DNA of 13,195 nt from Chloroflexota bacterium (GCA_016234525.1 JACRBK010000524.1:1-13195), one strand, 5' to 3'; shown: positions 1-7,418, numbered from the stretch's first letter. Notes: generated by a model not told the origin, from the sequence alone. Translations and numbers: made by a program.

Positions 1-244
1 CCCGCATCTCTCGGTGATTGCCAGCGGTGGTCTGCGCGACGGGATTGACATCGCCAAGTGTCTCGCCCTGGGGGCAGACCTGGGTGGTATAGCCGGCCCG
101 TTCCTTAAAGCGGCAGATCAATCTTTGGATGCCGTGCGAAAGCTGATCTGGGAGTTTACCGCCGAACTTCGCGTAACGATGTTTGTTTCTGGCGCGGTAG
201 ATATTAATGCTCTCAAACAAACACCGCTTTATCTCAGTCCCTGA
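1..244 (+). CDS. fni: Type 2 isopentenyl-diphosphate delta-isomerase, C-terminal part (5' end outside window)
   Basis: Interconverts isopentenyl diphosphate and dimethylallyl diphosphate in isoprenoid synthesis; the type 2 enzyme is a soluble FMN- and NADPH-dependent TIM barrel unrelated to the type 1 Idi. About 80 C-terminal residues are visible, read in frame from base 2 to a TGA at 242-244. The stretch IASGGLRDGIDIAKCLALGA followed shortly by GIAGPFLKAA matches the end of the family, where the two glycine-rich loops hold the FMN phosphate, and the closing FVSGAVDINAL helix is also typical. The 5' part, with the substrate-binding residues, lies outside the window. Its stop abuts the stop of the convergent lipoprotein gene with no base between them. 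Other FMN-dependent barrels such as IMP dehydrogenase or lactate oxidases share the GG loop, but the spacing and tail fit Fni best. Confidence 0.85.
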   Translation, partial: PHLSVIASGGLRDGIDIAKCLALGADLGGIAGPFLKAADQSLDAVRKLIWEFTAELRVTMFVSGAVDINALKQTPLYLSP

Positions 245-727
245 TCAGGGCTGGAGTTCTGCCAGCAGTTTTTCGGCCTCTTTTAACTGATCTCCTGCGG
301 AACGCGCCGCCCATCGTCCCTGGTCAATCACATCCGGTGACGGGGTGGCGCGTGGTTTTAGACATTCCGCTTTCCATAGACTGATCGCCTCGTCCAGATT
401 CACAGCCGCCGTGCGTAGCCGTTCAGCCACGGGTTCGCGAGTCTCTGCGCCATCCGCGTTGACGCTTTCTGGACTGATCACAGTGGGGTAGTCGCCGCAT
501 TGGGCTTGCTCTCCTGCCGCCAGCCCTTCCCACACTTTCGAGATCGCTTCATATGAGGCGCGCAAGGCTTCATAATGCTGCATCAGGTCATCCAGAACGG
601 GAACAGCGGTAGGCGATGGTGTGTTATTGGAGGTGGAGTCTGGGGTATCGTCAGAATCATCTCCACAACCCACTAGCAGCATCAAACAGAATAGAACCCA
701 GCAGAACCGGATGAAAAGCCGCAGCAT
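245..727 (-). CDS. Small secreted lipoprotein of unknown function
   Basis: A 160-residue protein starting at the ATG at 725-727. This start is chosen because AAAAGGAAA lies just upstream at good spacing; an in-frame ATG at 763 would overlap hemW and has no such site. Residues 1-21 form a lipoprotein signal peptide: two arginines near the N-terminus, a hydrophobic run, and the lipobox LVGC with Cys21 as the lipidated residue. Next comes a Ser/Thr/Asp/Pro-rich linker, then a mainly helical body with motifs such as SYEAISKVWEGLAAG and DEAISLWKAEC. Two cysteines in the mature body could form a disulfide. The protein should sit on the outer face of the cytoplasmic membrane. It follows hemW by 13 nt and is probably co-transcribed, but nothing visible suggests a haem role. 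I do not recognise a named family. Confidence 0.75.
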   Translation of the reverse strand: MLRLFIRFCWVLFCLMLLVGCGDDSDDTPDSTSNNTPSPTAVPVLDDLMQHYEALRASYEAISKVWEGLAAGEQAQCGDYPTVISPESVNADGAETREPVAERLRTAAVNLDEAISLWKAECLKPRATPSPDVIDQGRWAARSAGDQLKEAEKLLAELQP

Positions 728-740
728 AGTGTATTTCCTT

Positions 741-1958
741 TTAAATAAATTCACGAAAGACATAGTTTGACAAAAGCCGGGCGCGCAGTGTCAGGCATAC
801 TCGCCGGTCGGGGGTGTACTGCACCAGTCCCAACCCGATCAAGCGATCCAATGCCGGGCCATAGACCTCCCACAAATCACGCCCGAAACGCGCGCGGAAA
901 GTATCCAGCGACAGCCCTTCTTCTAACAGCCGCAGCGCCAAAATCATCGTCTCAGCTATCTCTCCCTGTTCGTCTAAGTGCTCAATCTCATCAGCCGCCG
1001 CCGACAAGGGAAAGGGGATCGGCTGCGATTGAGCGTTGATACGTTCGATATAGGTTGTAGGATACAATACATTTACATAACGAGTATGGTGGGCGCAGCC
1101 GTGTGCACCTGCACCCAACCCCAGGTAAGGCAGGCCGCGCCAGACATGAACATTGTGTTGACAGGCGAATCCCGGCCTGGCCCAATTGCTGATCTCGTAT
1201 TGGGCAAAACCAGCCGCTTCTAGCTGTTCTGAAGCCCACTCATACATATCAGCGGCCAGATCGGGGTCTGGTGTCGAGAGTTTCCCATTCGTAACCTGGC
1301 GCTGCATCGGCGTAGCGTCCTCAATCGTCAGGCTGTACAATGAAAGATGAGGAGTATTAAGCCGGATCGCGGTTTCTAGACTGTGCTGCCATTGGGCTAA
1401 AGTTTGATAAGGGATGCCGTAGATCAGGTCCAGGTTGATATTCACGAATCCGGCGGCGCGGGCCTGCTCGACGGTGGAAGCTACATCGTCTATCTGGTGT
1501 CTGCGCGCAAACAACTTCAGTTCGTCGCGGTTCGCTGATTGCATTCCCAGACTCAGCCGGTTGATTCCGGCCTGCCGCAGCGCGCAAAGATAGTCGATTG
1601 ATACGGTGCCGGGATTGGCTTCGAGCGTTATTTCAAGATCAGGGCTGAGCGAAAAGACAGCAGCGCAGGTCTTCAGCACCGCCTCCAGATAAGGAACTGG
1701 AACTAAGCTGGGGGTTCCACCACCCCAATAGATGGTATGCGCCATCGGTTGTGTTTGCCCGGCGACGAGGGTAATTTCGTGCTGCAACGCCTGGATATAG
1801 GGTTCGATCAAATTTTCCAGATTTGTATAGGTGTTAAACGCACAATACGAGCAGCGTGTGCGACAAAAGGGAATGTGAAGATAGACGGCTAAGGCGCTAT
1901 CTGGCGGGTAGGGCGGGCTGTACAGGGCGTTATAGGGTTCGGTAGTGGGTTCGGTCAT
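741..1958 (-). CDS. hemW: Radical SAM haem chaperone HemW (HemN-like coproporphyrinogen oxidase family)
   Basis: HemW is a radical SAM protein that binds haem and is implicated in haem delivery; it is often mis-annotated as oxygen-independent coproporphyrinogen III oxidase. The protein has 405 residues from the ATG at 1956-1958, preceded by ACAGGA six nt upstream. The cluster motif HIPFCRTRCSYCAF holds Cys32, Cys36 and Cys39. It is followed by Phe41 where true HemN oxidases have a fourth cysteine, which favours HemW. YWGGGTPS (about residues 77-84) is the radical SAM GGE-like SAM-binding strand, and QHNVHVWRG plus GLGAGAHG are typical of the HemW C-terminal half. An in-frame ATG at 2033 exists but would place the N-terminus across the likely promoter, and the added residues are not family-like. 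A lipoprotein gene follows 13 nt downstream. Confidence 0.88.
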   Translation of the reverse strand: MTEPTTEPYNALYSPPYPPDSALAVYLHIPFCRTRCSYCAFNTYTNLENLIEPYIQALQHEITLVAGQTQPMAHTIYWGGGTPSLVPVPYLEAVLKTCAAVFSLSPDLEITLEANPGTVSIDYLCALRQAGINRLSLGMQSANRDELKLFARRHQIDDVASTVEQARAAGFVNINLDLIYGIPYQTLAQWQHSLETAIRLNTPHLSLYSLTIEDATPMQRQVTNGKLSTPDPDLAADMYEWASEQLEAAGFAQYEISNWARPGFACQHNVHVWRGLPYLGLGAGAHGCAHHTRYVNVLYPTTYIERINAQSQPIPFPLSAAADEIEHLDEQGEIAETMILALRLLEEGLSLDTFRARFGRDLWEVYGPALDRLIGLGLVQYTPDRRVCLTLRARLLSNYVFREFI

Positions 1959-1979
1959 GGGGTGTCCTGTGTCATCCAA

Positions 1980-2008
1980 TTGCGAGAACATTATCGGACA
2001 ACTATAAT
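1980..2008 (+). promoter_or_regulatory. Sigma70-type promoter for the seven-gene signalling operon
   Basis: TTGCGA at 1980-1985 (four of six matches to TTGACA) is followed after exactly 17 bp by a perfect TATAAT at 2003-2008. Transcription would begin near 2015, giving a leader of about 60 nt before the kinase ATG at 2075. The leader contains AGGGACGG at 2062-2069 as a plausible ribosome binding site. Confidence 0.7.
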
Positions 2009-2033
2009 AACCATAGTAGCTTTTATCATCCAA
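2004..2033 (-). promoter_or_regulatory. Possible divergent promoter for hemW, sharing its -10 region with the operon promoter
   Basis: On the minus strand TATTAT (2009 to 2004, five of six matches to TATAAT) is preceded after 18 bp by TTGGAT (2033 to 2028, three of six matches to TTGACA). Its -10 overlaps the plus-strand TATAAT almost completely. A start near 1997 would give hemW a leader of about 39 nt, which agrees with the ATG at 1958. Confidence 0.45.
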
Positions 2034-2074
2034 TCATTTTTCACGATTCAATTGGGTTTATAGGGACGGCGTTC

Positions 2075-3976
2075 ATGGTTGATACACAAAAGTTCGCCGG
2101 AAACTTGCCTGACCAACCTGCAACTGACGGGACGCTTCAACCGGGTTCCGTGCTTCAGGGCCGTTACCGTATCACGGGAGTGATCGGGGTAGGCGGAATG
2201 GGGTCGGTTTATCAGGCCAGGGACCTGCGGTTCCCTAATGTGACACGGTATGTTGCGGTGAAAGAGATGCTTAATCTTTCCACCGACCAGGGGATGCGCG
2301 AAATGACGCTCAAAACGTTCGAGCGCGAGTCGGATATGCTGGCCTCACTCAGCCATCCGGCAGTCCCGAAAATCTACGAGTATTTTCCTAGCAAAACTCG
2401 TGCTTACCTGGTGATGGAGTATATCAACGGGCGTGATCTCGAAGCTATCATTAATGCTTCCCCCGAATTTTTAGGCCTCGAAATGGTGATGAAATGGGCG
2501 CTGGATTTGTGCGATGTCCTGGGATACTTGCACAAACAAGAGCCAGAGCCGATTATCTTCCGCGATGTGAAACCTTCTAACATTATGGTGGACCAACACG
2601 GTCAGATCAGGCTGGTAGATTTTGGCATCGCCAAGATTTTCCAGGAAGGCCAAAAAGGAACCATGATCGGTACTGAGGGCTATTCGGCCCCGGAACAGTA
2701 CCGAGGGGAAGCCAGTCCGTCCAGTGATGTGTATGGCATTGGTGCGACGCTCCATCATTTGCTCACGCGCCGTGATCCTCGACTGGAACCCCCGTTTACC
2801 TTTGCTGATCGTCCCGTTCATCAGACGAACTCGGCAGTCTCGTTGGAATTAGAAGCAGTGATTATGAAGGCGCTGGAGTTTAAGCCGGAAGACCGTTATA
2901 CCAACGCGGCGGCCATGAAAGAGGCGCTCGAAAAGTTGGTGAGATCAGGCGGCGGACTGCATTTGATCGAGTCGGAACCTGCCCCGTCTGATACTACCCT
3001 TTGGGCACAAAGTGGAGTCGAGCCGATTTGGGTGTTCAAATGCGAAGATGAAATCCGCTCATCGCCCGCCGTCTTCAAAGGGACATTGTTCGTCGGAGCT
3101 TATGACTATAACCTCTACGCGCTGGACAGTGCTACCGGCAAATTCAAATGGAAATATCCGACTGGCGAACGGATTGTTTCATCGCCCACTATCGCCGCGC
3201 AAGAAAATCAGGTAATCTTTGGCTCGCTCGACCAATATCTTCATGCAGTCGATATGCGCACCGGCCAGGAAGCCTGGAAGATACAAACACAAGGCCCAAT
3301 CCAATCTTCGCCCGCTATTGCTCATGGTCATGTCTTTTTTGGCAGTGATGATGGCAACGTTTATGCGGTGCGATTGGCGACTGGGCGTGTTCAGTGGAAG
3401 TGGTCAGGGGGAATGCCGATTCGCACACGCCCCCTGGTGACAGGTGAATTGATCGTTGTTGGTCTCGAATCAGGTGAAGTCGTTGGTCTTGATCTTTCAG
3501 GCAAAATTGTATGGCGCTTCAAGTCGAAACGTGCCGTCAGATCATCGCCGATGGAACACGATGGGCTGGTCTTTTTTGGCTCAATGGATTGGCAGGTCTA
3601 TGCCCTGGATATCACGCGGGGTTGGAAAGCGTGGGAATTCCGCACTGGGAAAGCGGTGGTTTCATCACCCGCCTATGGTGATGAGAAAATCTATGTGGGT
3701 TCGGTGGATGGCAGCCTCTATGCGCTGGATGCTTCGAGCGGCAAAGAACGTTGGCGGTTCCCCACAGATGGTCAGGTCACATCGTCGCCCGTCTATAATG
3801 ACGGAATTGTATATTTTGGTAGTGTGGATGGCAATGTGTACAGCGTAGAGTCCAAAAATGGGCAGTTGCGCTGGAGTTTTAAGACACAAGCCGGGGTTAC
3901 TTCGTCGCCAGTGATTCAGGATGGCATTATCTATATTGCTTCAATGGATCGCTGTGTTTATGCGTTAAAAGCATAA
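2075..3976 (+). CDS. Soluble Ser/Thr protein kinase fused to an eight-repeat PQQ-type beta-propeller
   Basis: A 633-residue Hanks-type (PknB-like) kinase. The kinase domain covers about residues 30-290: glycine loop GVGGMGSV (38-45), ATP-anchoring Lys63 in AVKEM, helix-C Glu85, catalytic Asp164 in FRDVKPSN (Phe replaces the usual His of HRD), metal-binding Asp182 in DFG, a Thr/Ser-containing activation loop, and SAPEQY for the APE motif. After a short linker, residues 319-633 form eight repeats of about 40 residues, each with a Trp/aromatic start, an SSP-like turn, G-S-x-D/Y-x-x-x-Y-A-L/V-D and a T/S-G turn. No membrane segment lies between the halves, so the propeller is probably cytoplasmic rather than an external sensor; it may bind partners or ligand. 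It is first in an operon with a PP2C phosphatase and an FHA protein, its expected eraser and reader. Confidence 0.92.
   Translation: MVDTQKFAGNLPDQPATDGTLQPGSVLQGRYRITGVIGVGGMGSVYQARDLRFPNVTRYVAVKEMLNLSTDQGMREMTLKTFERESDMLASLSHPAVPKIYEYFPSKTRAYLVMEYINGRDLEAIINASPEFLGLEMVMKWALDLCDVLGYLHKQEPEPIIFRDVKPSNIMVDQHGQIRLVDFGIAKIFQEGQKGTMIGTEGYSAPEQYRGEASPSSDVYGIGATLHHLLTRRDPRLEPPFTFADRPVHQTNSAVSLELEAVIMKALEFKPEDRYTNAAAMKEALEKLVRSGGGLHLIESEPAPSDTTLWAQSGVEPIWVFKCEDEIRSSPAVFKGTLFVGAYDYNLYALDSATGKFKWKYPTGERIVSSPTIAAQENQVIFGSLDQYLHAVDMRTGQEAWKIQTQGPIQSSPAIAHGHVFFGSDDGNVYAVRLATGRVQWKWSGGMPIRTRPLVTGELIVVGLESGEVVGLDLSGKIVWRFKSKRAVRSSPMEHDGLVFFGSMDWQVYALDITRGWKAWEFRTGKAVVSSPAYGDEKIYVGSVDGSLYALDASSGKERWRFPTDGQVTSSPVYNDGIVYFGSVDGNVYSVESKNGQLRWSFKTQAGVTSSPVIQDGIIYIASMDRCVYALKA
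3029..3973 (+). repeat. Eight tandem beta-propeller repeats inside the kinase gene
   Basis: The C-terminal half of the kinase repeats with a period near 120 nt. The turn motifs in order are IRSSP, IVSSP, IQSSP, IRTRP, VRSSP, VVSSP, VTSSP and VTSSP, each about 20-25 residues before a YALD/HAVD/YAVR/VGLD/YALD/YALD/YSVE/YALK strand. Several repeats keep the DNA string TCATCGCCC or TCGTCGCC at the same place (for example 3059, 3179 and 3782), which fits internal duplication. The fourth repeat is the most diverged (TRP in place of SSP, and VVGLESGEVVGLD). Confidence 0.85.
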
Positions 3977-4049
3977 GAGCTGGTGGGCAAGCCTGGCGCA
4001 TTCTCTTTCCCTGGCCTGGTCTGGGGTTTCCAATCGCGGAGGTTTTATA

Positions 4050-5096
4050 ATGAATTTCTTGCGCCGTGTGTTGGGGTTATCGTCCGACGCGAATATAACA
4101 CCCACTGAAGAAGGTATTCATATCACGCAGGGGCAGAGTCCTTCACTGACGACTATGCCTGAAGAATCGGTTGTTGTGACTCCGCCGCCGTCGTCGAATG
4201 TGGTGGCGAATAAGTCGGATACTGCTCCGGCAGCACCTGTGCCAACTAAAGAAATGGCTCAGACGAAGGTGGAAGTAGGGACACGTCCATTGCCTCCTTT
4301 AGAGGTTGTGGTTCCAGTGCCTGGGCAGCGCCTTCAATTTGGCCAGTTGAGCAATGTCGGCATGGTGCGCAGCAATAATCAGGACTCCATTTTAAGCATT
4401 GTCGCATCGACAACGAGTAACGACCAACTGCCCGATTTTGGCCTGTTTATTGTGGCTGACGGCATGGGCGGCCACCTGGAAGGCGAACGCGCATCAGCCA
4501 TTGCGACTCGTATCGTCGCCCGGCATGTTATCAGCGAGATCTATGGCGCGATCCTGGATCAGCAAATGAATGATCCTGAACGACCTTCGATTGCCGAGGT
4601 GCTGCGCGCTGCGGTCCAAAAAGCCAACGATGCCGTGACCGAAGAGATTCCTGATGGCGGGACGACGGTAACGGTGACGGTCGTATTGGGCGATATGGCC
4701 TATATTGCGCATGTCGGAGACAGCCGCGCTTATATGATCACCGATGATGGGATCGAACAGATCACGCGGGATCACTCGTTGGTGCAGCGCTTGATCGAAC
4801 TGGATCAGCTTACGCCCGAAGAAGCCCCCGATCATCCACAGCGGAACGTGTTGTATCGCGCTCTGGGCCAGAGTGATTCGCTCGATGTAGATGCCATTAC
4901 GCGCCGCCTTCCGCCGCGTGCGAGGTTGCTGTTGTGCAGTGATGGGCTGTGGAATATGGTCTCTGAAGACCACATTCAGGCCGTATTAGCCAAACACCAT
5001 CAAGCACAGACGGCGTGTGAGGAATTGGTCAAGATGGCGAATGATCGCGGAGGGCCAGATAATATCTCGATGATTGTAGTTCAAGTGCCTGGTTAG
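4050..5096 (+). CDS. PP2C-family Ser/Thr protein phosphatase
   Basis: A 348-residue metal-dependent (PPM) phosphatase, the likely partner that reverses the adjacent kinase. The start ATG has GGAGG at 4038-4042 with a 7-nt gap. Residues 1-92 are a low-complexity Pro/Ser/Thr/Val-rich tail after a short basic N-terminus (NFLRRVLGL); it has no membrane segment and is probably disordered. The catalytic domain, about 95-347, keeps all expected motifs: RSNNQDS with Asp112, VADGMGGH with Asp137, GGTTVTV, HVGDSRAY, ITRDHS, LLCSDGLW with Asp298 and GGPDNIS with Asp337; these aspartates bind the Mn/Mg centre. It lies 73 nt after the kinase gene with no terminator between, and 22 nt before the J-domain/vWA gene. 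It should be cytosolic and active. Confidence 0.93.
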   Translation: MNFLRRVLGLSSDANITPTEEGIHITQGQSPSLTTMPEESVVVTPPPSSNVVANKSDTAPAAPVPTKEMAQTKVEVGTRPLPPLEVVVPVPGQRLQFGQLSNVGMVRSNNQDSILSIVASTTSNDQLPDFGLFIVADGMGGHLEGERASAIATRIVARHVISEIYGAILDQQMNDPERPSIAEVLRAAVQKANDAVTEEIPDGGTTVTVTVVLGDMAYIAHVGDSRAYMITDDGIEQITRDHSLVQRLIELDQLTPEEAPDHPQRNVLYRALGQSDSLDVDAITRRLPPRARLLLCSDGLWNMVSEDHIQAVLAKHHQAQTACEELVKMANDRGGPDNISMIVVQVPG

Positions 5097-5118
5097 CTGA
5101 AGCGGGTGGGGCGGTTGA

Positions 5119-6609
5119 ATGGATACACTACAGAACCTGTATGCGATTTTAGGACTATCCTCTGATGCTACACAGGACGACATCCGCGATGCATACCGGT
5201 TGATGGCGCGACGCTTTCATCCCGATCTTAATCCGAATGAAGGAGCGGGCCTTCAATTTCGGGATATTTCTGCTGCCTATGAGACTCTGGGTGATAACAC
5301 GCACCGGAGTTATTATGATACGACTCGTCGCCATCAAGAAACCGAACCGAACTATTTGACTTTGCGGGTTACGCCCAGTAAACGCGTATTGAACACACTG
5401 GGAGAACCGCAGGTCTTGTATTTGTTGGCTGAGATCGTGCCGATGCGCCCTGACGGTGGAGCCAAGGGGATGCGCAGCACCCCGCTTAATCTGACATTGG
5501 TGTTAGATCGCAGTACATCAATGCGCGGGGCGCGTCTGGATAAAGTAAAAGTCGCGGCTCACCAGATTATTGAACATCTTTCATCCGACGACATTTTGTC
5601 TATCGTCAGTTTTAGTGATCGCGCCGATGTCTTGATTCCAGCGGCCCCCGTCAAGGATAAGATTTCGCTGCGCTCTATGGTGAGCATCATGCGCGCCGAA
5701 GGGGGAACTGAAATTTATCATGGCCTCGCCGCCGGGCTGACACAGTGCCGCCGTTTTCTTGGCCCTCGTATGGTCAACCATGTGATCCTTTTGACGGATG
5801 GCCGGACGTTTGGTGATGAAGAGCCGTGTATCGAACTGGCGAATCAGGCTTCCCAAGATGGAATCGGAATCAGCGCAATGGGTATCGGCGAGGAATGGAA
5901 CGATGTTTTTCTGGATACCATCGCTTCTAGCACCGGGGGGACTTCGGCATACATCAATTCCCCGTCAGCCGTCGTGCGTTTTCTCAATGACCGTGTGCGC
6001 AGCCTGGGGGACTCATTTGCCGAGCGGCTGAATTTGACCGTCGCTCCGGATGCCGACGTGGTATTAGAGTCAGTCTTCAAACTTACCCCGAACCCCCAGC
6101 CCCTTCAGATCAGGCCTCAGCCGATCCCGATTGGAGGGGTGGAATACAGCCGCACCATGACCGTTTTGATCCAGTTGCAGATGCCGCCTGCCACCAAGGT
6201 GGGGTTTCGCTCGGTCGTGCGGCTGGATGTGACAGGCGATATTTTACCCGTCAACCGGCAGGGATATAAAGTGCTGAGCGATATTTCGGTGGAAATCGCG
6301 CAGAATCCTGTCCCCGAAGAACCCCCTATGGCTATCCTGGATGCCCTGGGAAAATTAACCCTTTATCGCATTCAGCAAAAAGCAGAGGTTGCTCTTTCTG
6401 CTGGAAATGTGGTCGAAGCCACTCGCCGTCTGGAAAATCTGGCAACCCGACTGCTCGCCGCCGGTCAAGATGAGTTAGCCCAAATGGCAATGGTAGAGGC
6501 GCGTCGTGTATCGCACACCAATATGTTATCCGAAGAGGGCCGTAAAACGCTCAAGTTTGGTACCCGTTGGTTGCTGGGACCTCCAGGACCGGGGGAGAAG
6601 GATCAATGA
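5119..6609 (+). CDS. J-domain / von Willebrand factor A fusion protein
   Basis: A 496-residue protein joining two domains seldom found together. Residues 5-67 are a DnaJ-type J-domain (NLYAILGLSSDATQDDIRDAY, then HPD at 34-36, then DISAAYETLGD and YYDTT); HPD is the motif that stimulates DnaK. Residues about 123-295 are a vWA domain with an intact metal site: DRSTS (Asp130, Ser132, Ser134), Thr197 in EGGTE and Asp227 in LLTDG. Beyond this come a beta-rich segment (about 300-395), as in other bacterial vWA proteins, and a C-terminal helical stretch (about 405-475). There is no signal peptide or membrane segment, so it is probably cytosolic. It lacks the Gly/Phe region, zinc fingers and client domain of true DnaJ, so it is not the housekeeping co-chaperone. 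It may recruit DnaK to the signalling complex; that role is inference. Confidence 0.88.
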   Translation: MDTLQNLYAILGLSSDATQDDIRDAYRLMARRFHPDLNPNEGAGLQFRDISAAYETLGDNTHRSYYDTTRRHQETEPNYLTLRVTPSKRVLNTLGEPQVLYLLAEIVPMRPDGGAKGMRSTPLNLTLVLDRSTSMRGARLDKVKVAAHQIIEHLSSDDILSIVSFSDRADVLIPAAPVKDKISLRSMVSIMRAEGGTEIYHGLAAGLTQCRRFLGPRMVNHVILLTDGRTFGDEEPCIELANQASQDGIGISAMGIGEEWNDVFLDTIASSTGGTSAYINSPSAVVRFLNDRVRSLGDSFAERLNLTVAPDADVVLESVFKLTPNPQPLQIRPQPIPIGGVEYSRTMTVLIQLQMPPATKVGFRSVVRLDVTGDILPVNRQGYKVLSDISVEIAQNPVPEEPPMAILDALGKLTLYRIQQKAEVALSAGNVVEATRRLENLATRLLAAGQDELAQMAMVEARRVSHTNMLSEEGRKTLKFGTRWLLGPPGPGEKDQ

Positions 6610-7106
6610 AAACGTGTCCTTATTGTTCACATGATAATCGTGAAGGAGTACTGTTTTGTGAAGACTGTGGGCATCCCTTTGTGGGCAAAGGGGATACCCT
6701 GGCAACGAGTCAGCTTGTTTCCGAAGATCGGGCTAATATTCACGGGCGCATGACATGGGGTACGGCACGTTTTGACCGGGCCGCGTCAGTGGTGATCCGA
6801 ATTCGAGATCAATCAGAATCGCTGCGCCTGGATAAACGGGATGTCATTATGTTAGGGCGATCCGATCTTAAGACGGATAATCCTCCGGATTTTGATCTGG
6901 CGATGTATGGGGCTGCTGAACAAGGCGTATCACGGCGGCACGCTATGATCAAGCTGGGAGAAGATACCCTGACACTGACCGATCTCGACAGCACGAATGG
7001 TACGTATCTCAACGGCCAGCGTTTGATCCCTAATCAACCGCGTGTGATCCGTGATGGCGATGAAATCCGGTTGGGACGTTTAACATTTCATGTTTTCTTT
7101 AAATAA
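6606..7106 (+). CDS. Zinc-ribbon / FHA-domain phosphothreonine-binding protein
   Basis: A 166-residue protein. The start is the ATG at 6606-6608 inside ATGA, overlapping the stop of the preceding gene (6607-6609), with AAGGA close upstream; translation is probably coupled. Residues 4-21 form a small zinc ribbon with CPYC (Cys4, Cys7) and CEDC (Cys18, Cys21). After a linker, residues about 62-165 are a forkhead-associated domain: LGRSD (Arg85), GVSRRHA (Ser109, Arg110, His112), LTDLDSTNGTYLNG (Asn131) and GDEIRLGRLTF. These loop residues are those that contact phosphothreonine, so binding should be intact. In this operon it is the natural reader of kinase products, and could bind the kinase's own activation loop or the Ser/Thr-rich tail of the phosphatase; the partner is not shown by the sequence. 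It should be cytosolic. Confidence 0.9.
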   Translation: MKTCPYCSHDNREGVLFCEDCGHPFVGKGDTLATSQLVSEDRANIHGRMTWGTARFDRAASVVIRIRDQSESLRLDKRDVIMLGRSDLKTDNPPDFDLAMYGAAEQGVSRRHAMIKLGEDTLTLTDLDSTNGTYLNGQRLIPNQPRVIRDGDEIRLGRLTFHVFFK

Positions 7107-7154
7107 GCAGGCAGTATTTTAGACTGGATCATCAAAAATAGGGCAACTGTCACC

Positions 7155-7394
7155 ATGCACACTCTTTTAATCCACATTGCCAACGAAGAACCGGTAATGG
7201 CCGAAGTAGAAGAACTGCCTTTGCCGACGGATCAATCTATCACCTGTTTGAACCCCCGTCGTCGCGATGGCAAAGATCTGCATTATGTTTTGCCAGAGGT
7301 TCAATCAATCATTATTCCCTGGCATCGTGTCATCTTTGTTGAGATTATGCCTTCGGGCGAAGAAGAAGAGATTATCGGGCCGTTCGCCGATTAA
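7155..7394 (+). CDS. Small 79-residue protein of unknown function, possible small beta-barrel
   Basis: I do not recognise a named family. The protein is short, acidic at its C-terminus (SGEEEEIIGP) and appears largely beta-stranded: LLIHI, VMAEVEEL, SITCLN, a basic turn PRRRDGKDL, HYVLPEVQSIIIPWHRVIFVEI. Alternating hydrophobic strands ending in an IPW-x-x-I-x-F-V-E-I segment resemble small SH3- or LSm-like barrels, but this is an impression only. There is no signal peptide or membrane segment. It has a plausible ATG at 7155 but only a weak ribosome site (ATAGGG, rather far upstream); a second ATG at 7197 would cut off the first strand. Being a gene is supported by its place in a tight operon, 48 nt after the FHA gene and 24 nt before the response regulator, and by a protein-like pattern of strands. 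Confidence 0.65.
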   Translation: MHTLLIHIANEEPVMAEVEELPLPTDQSITCLNPRRRDGKDLHYVLPEVQSIIIPWHRVIFVEIMPSGEEEEIIGPFAD

Positions 7395-7418
7395 CATAGA
7401 TTGGAGTTGTGGGAAGCC

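Noticed and set aside
728..763. Lipoprotein start at ATG 763
   Set aside because: It would overlap the end of hemW and place a basic, polar stretch before the signal peptide; the ribosome site AAAAGGAAA points to ATG 727.
1959..2033. Extended N-terminus of HemW from ATG 2033 (or 1991)
   Set aside because: The extra residues are not family-like, cover the likely two-way promoter, and the upstream ATGs lack a ribosome site, whereas ATG 1958 has ACAGGA at good spacing.
4494..4973. A 159-codon minus-strand frame inside the PP2C gene
   Set aside because: It is antisense to the conserved catalytic core of the phosphatase and has no motif or start signal of its own.
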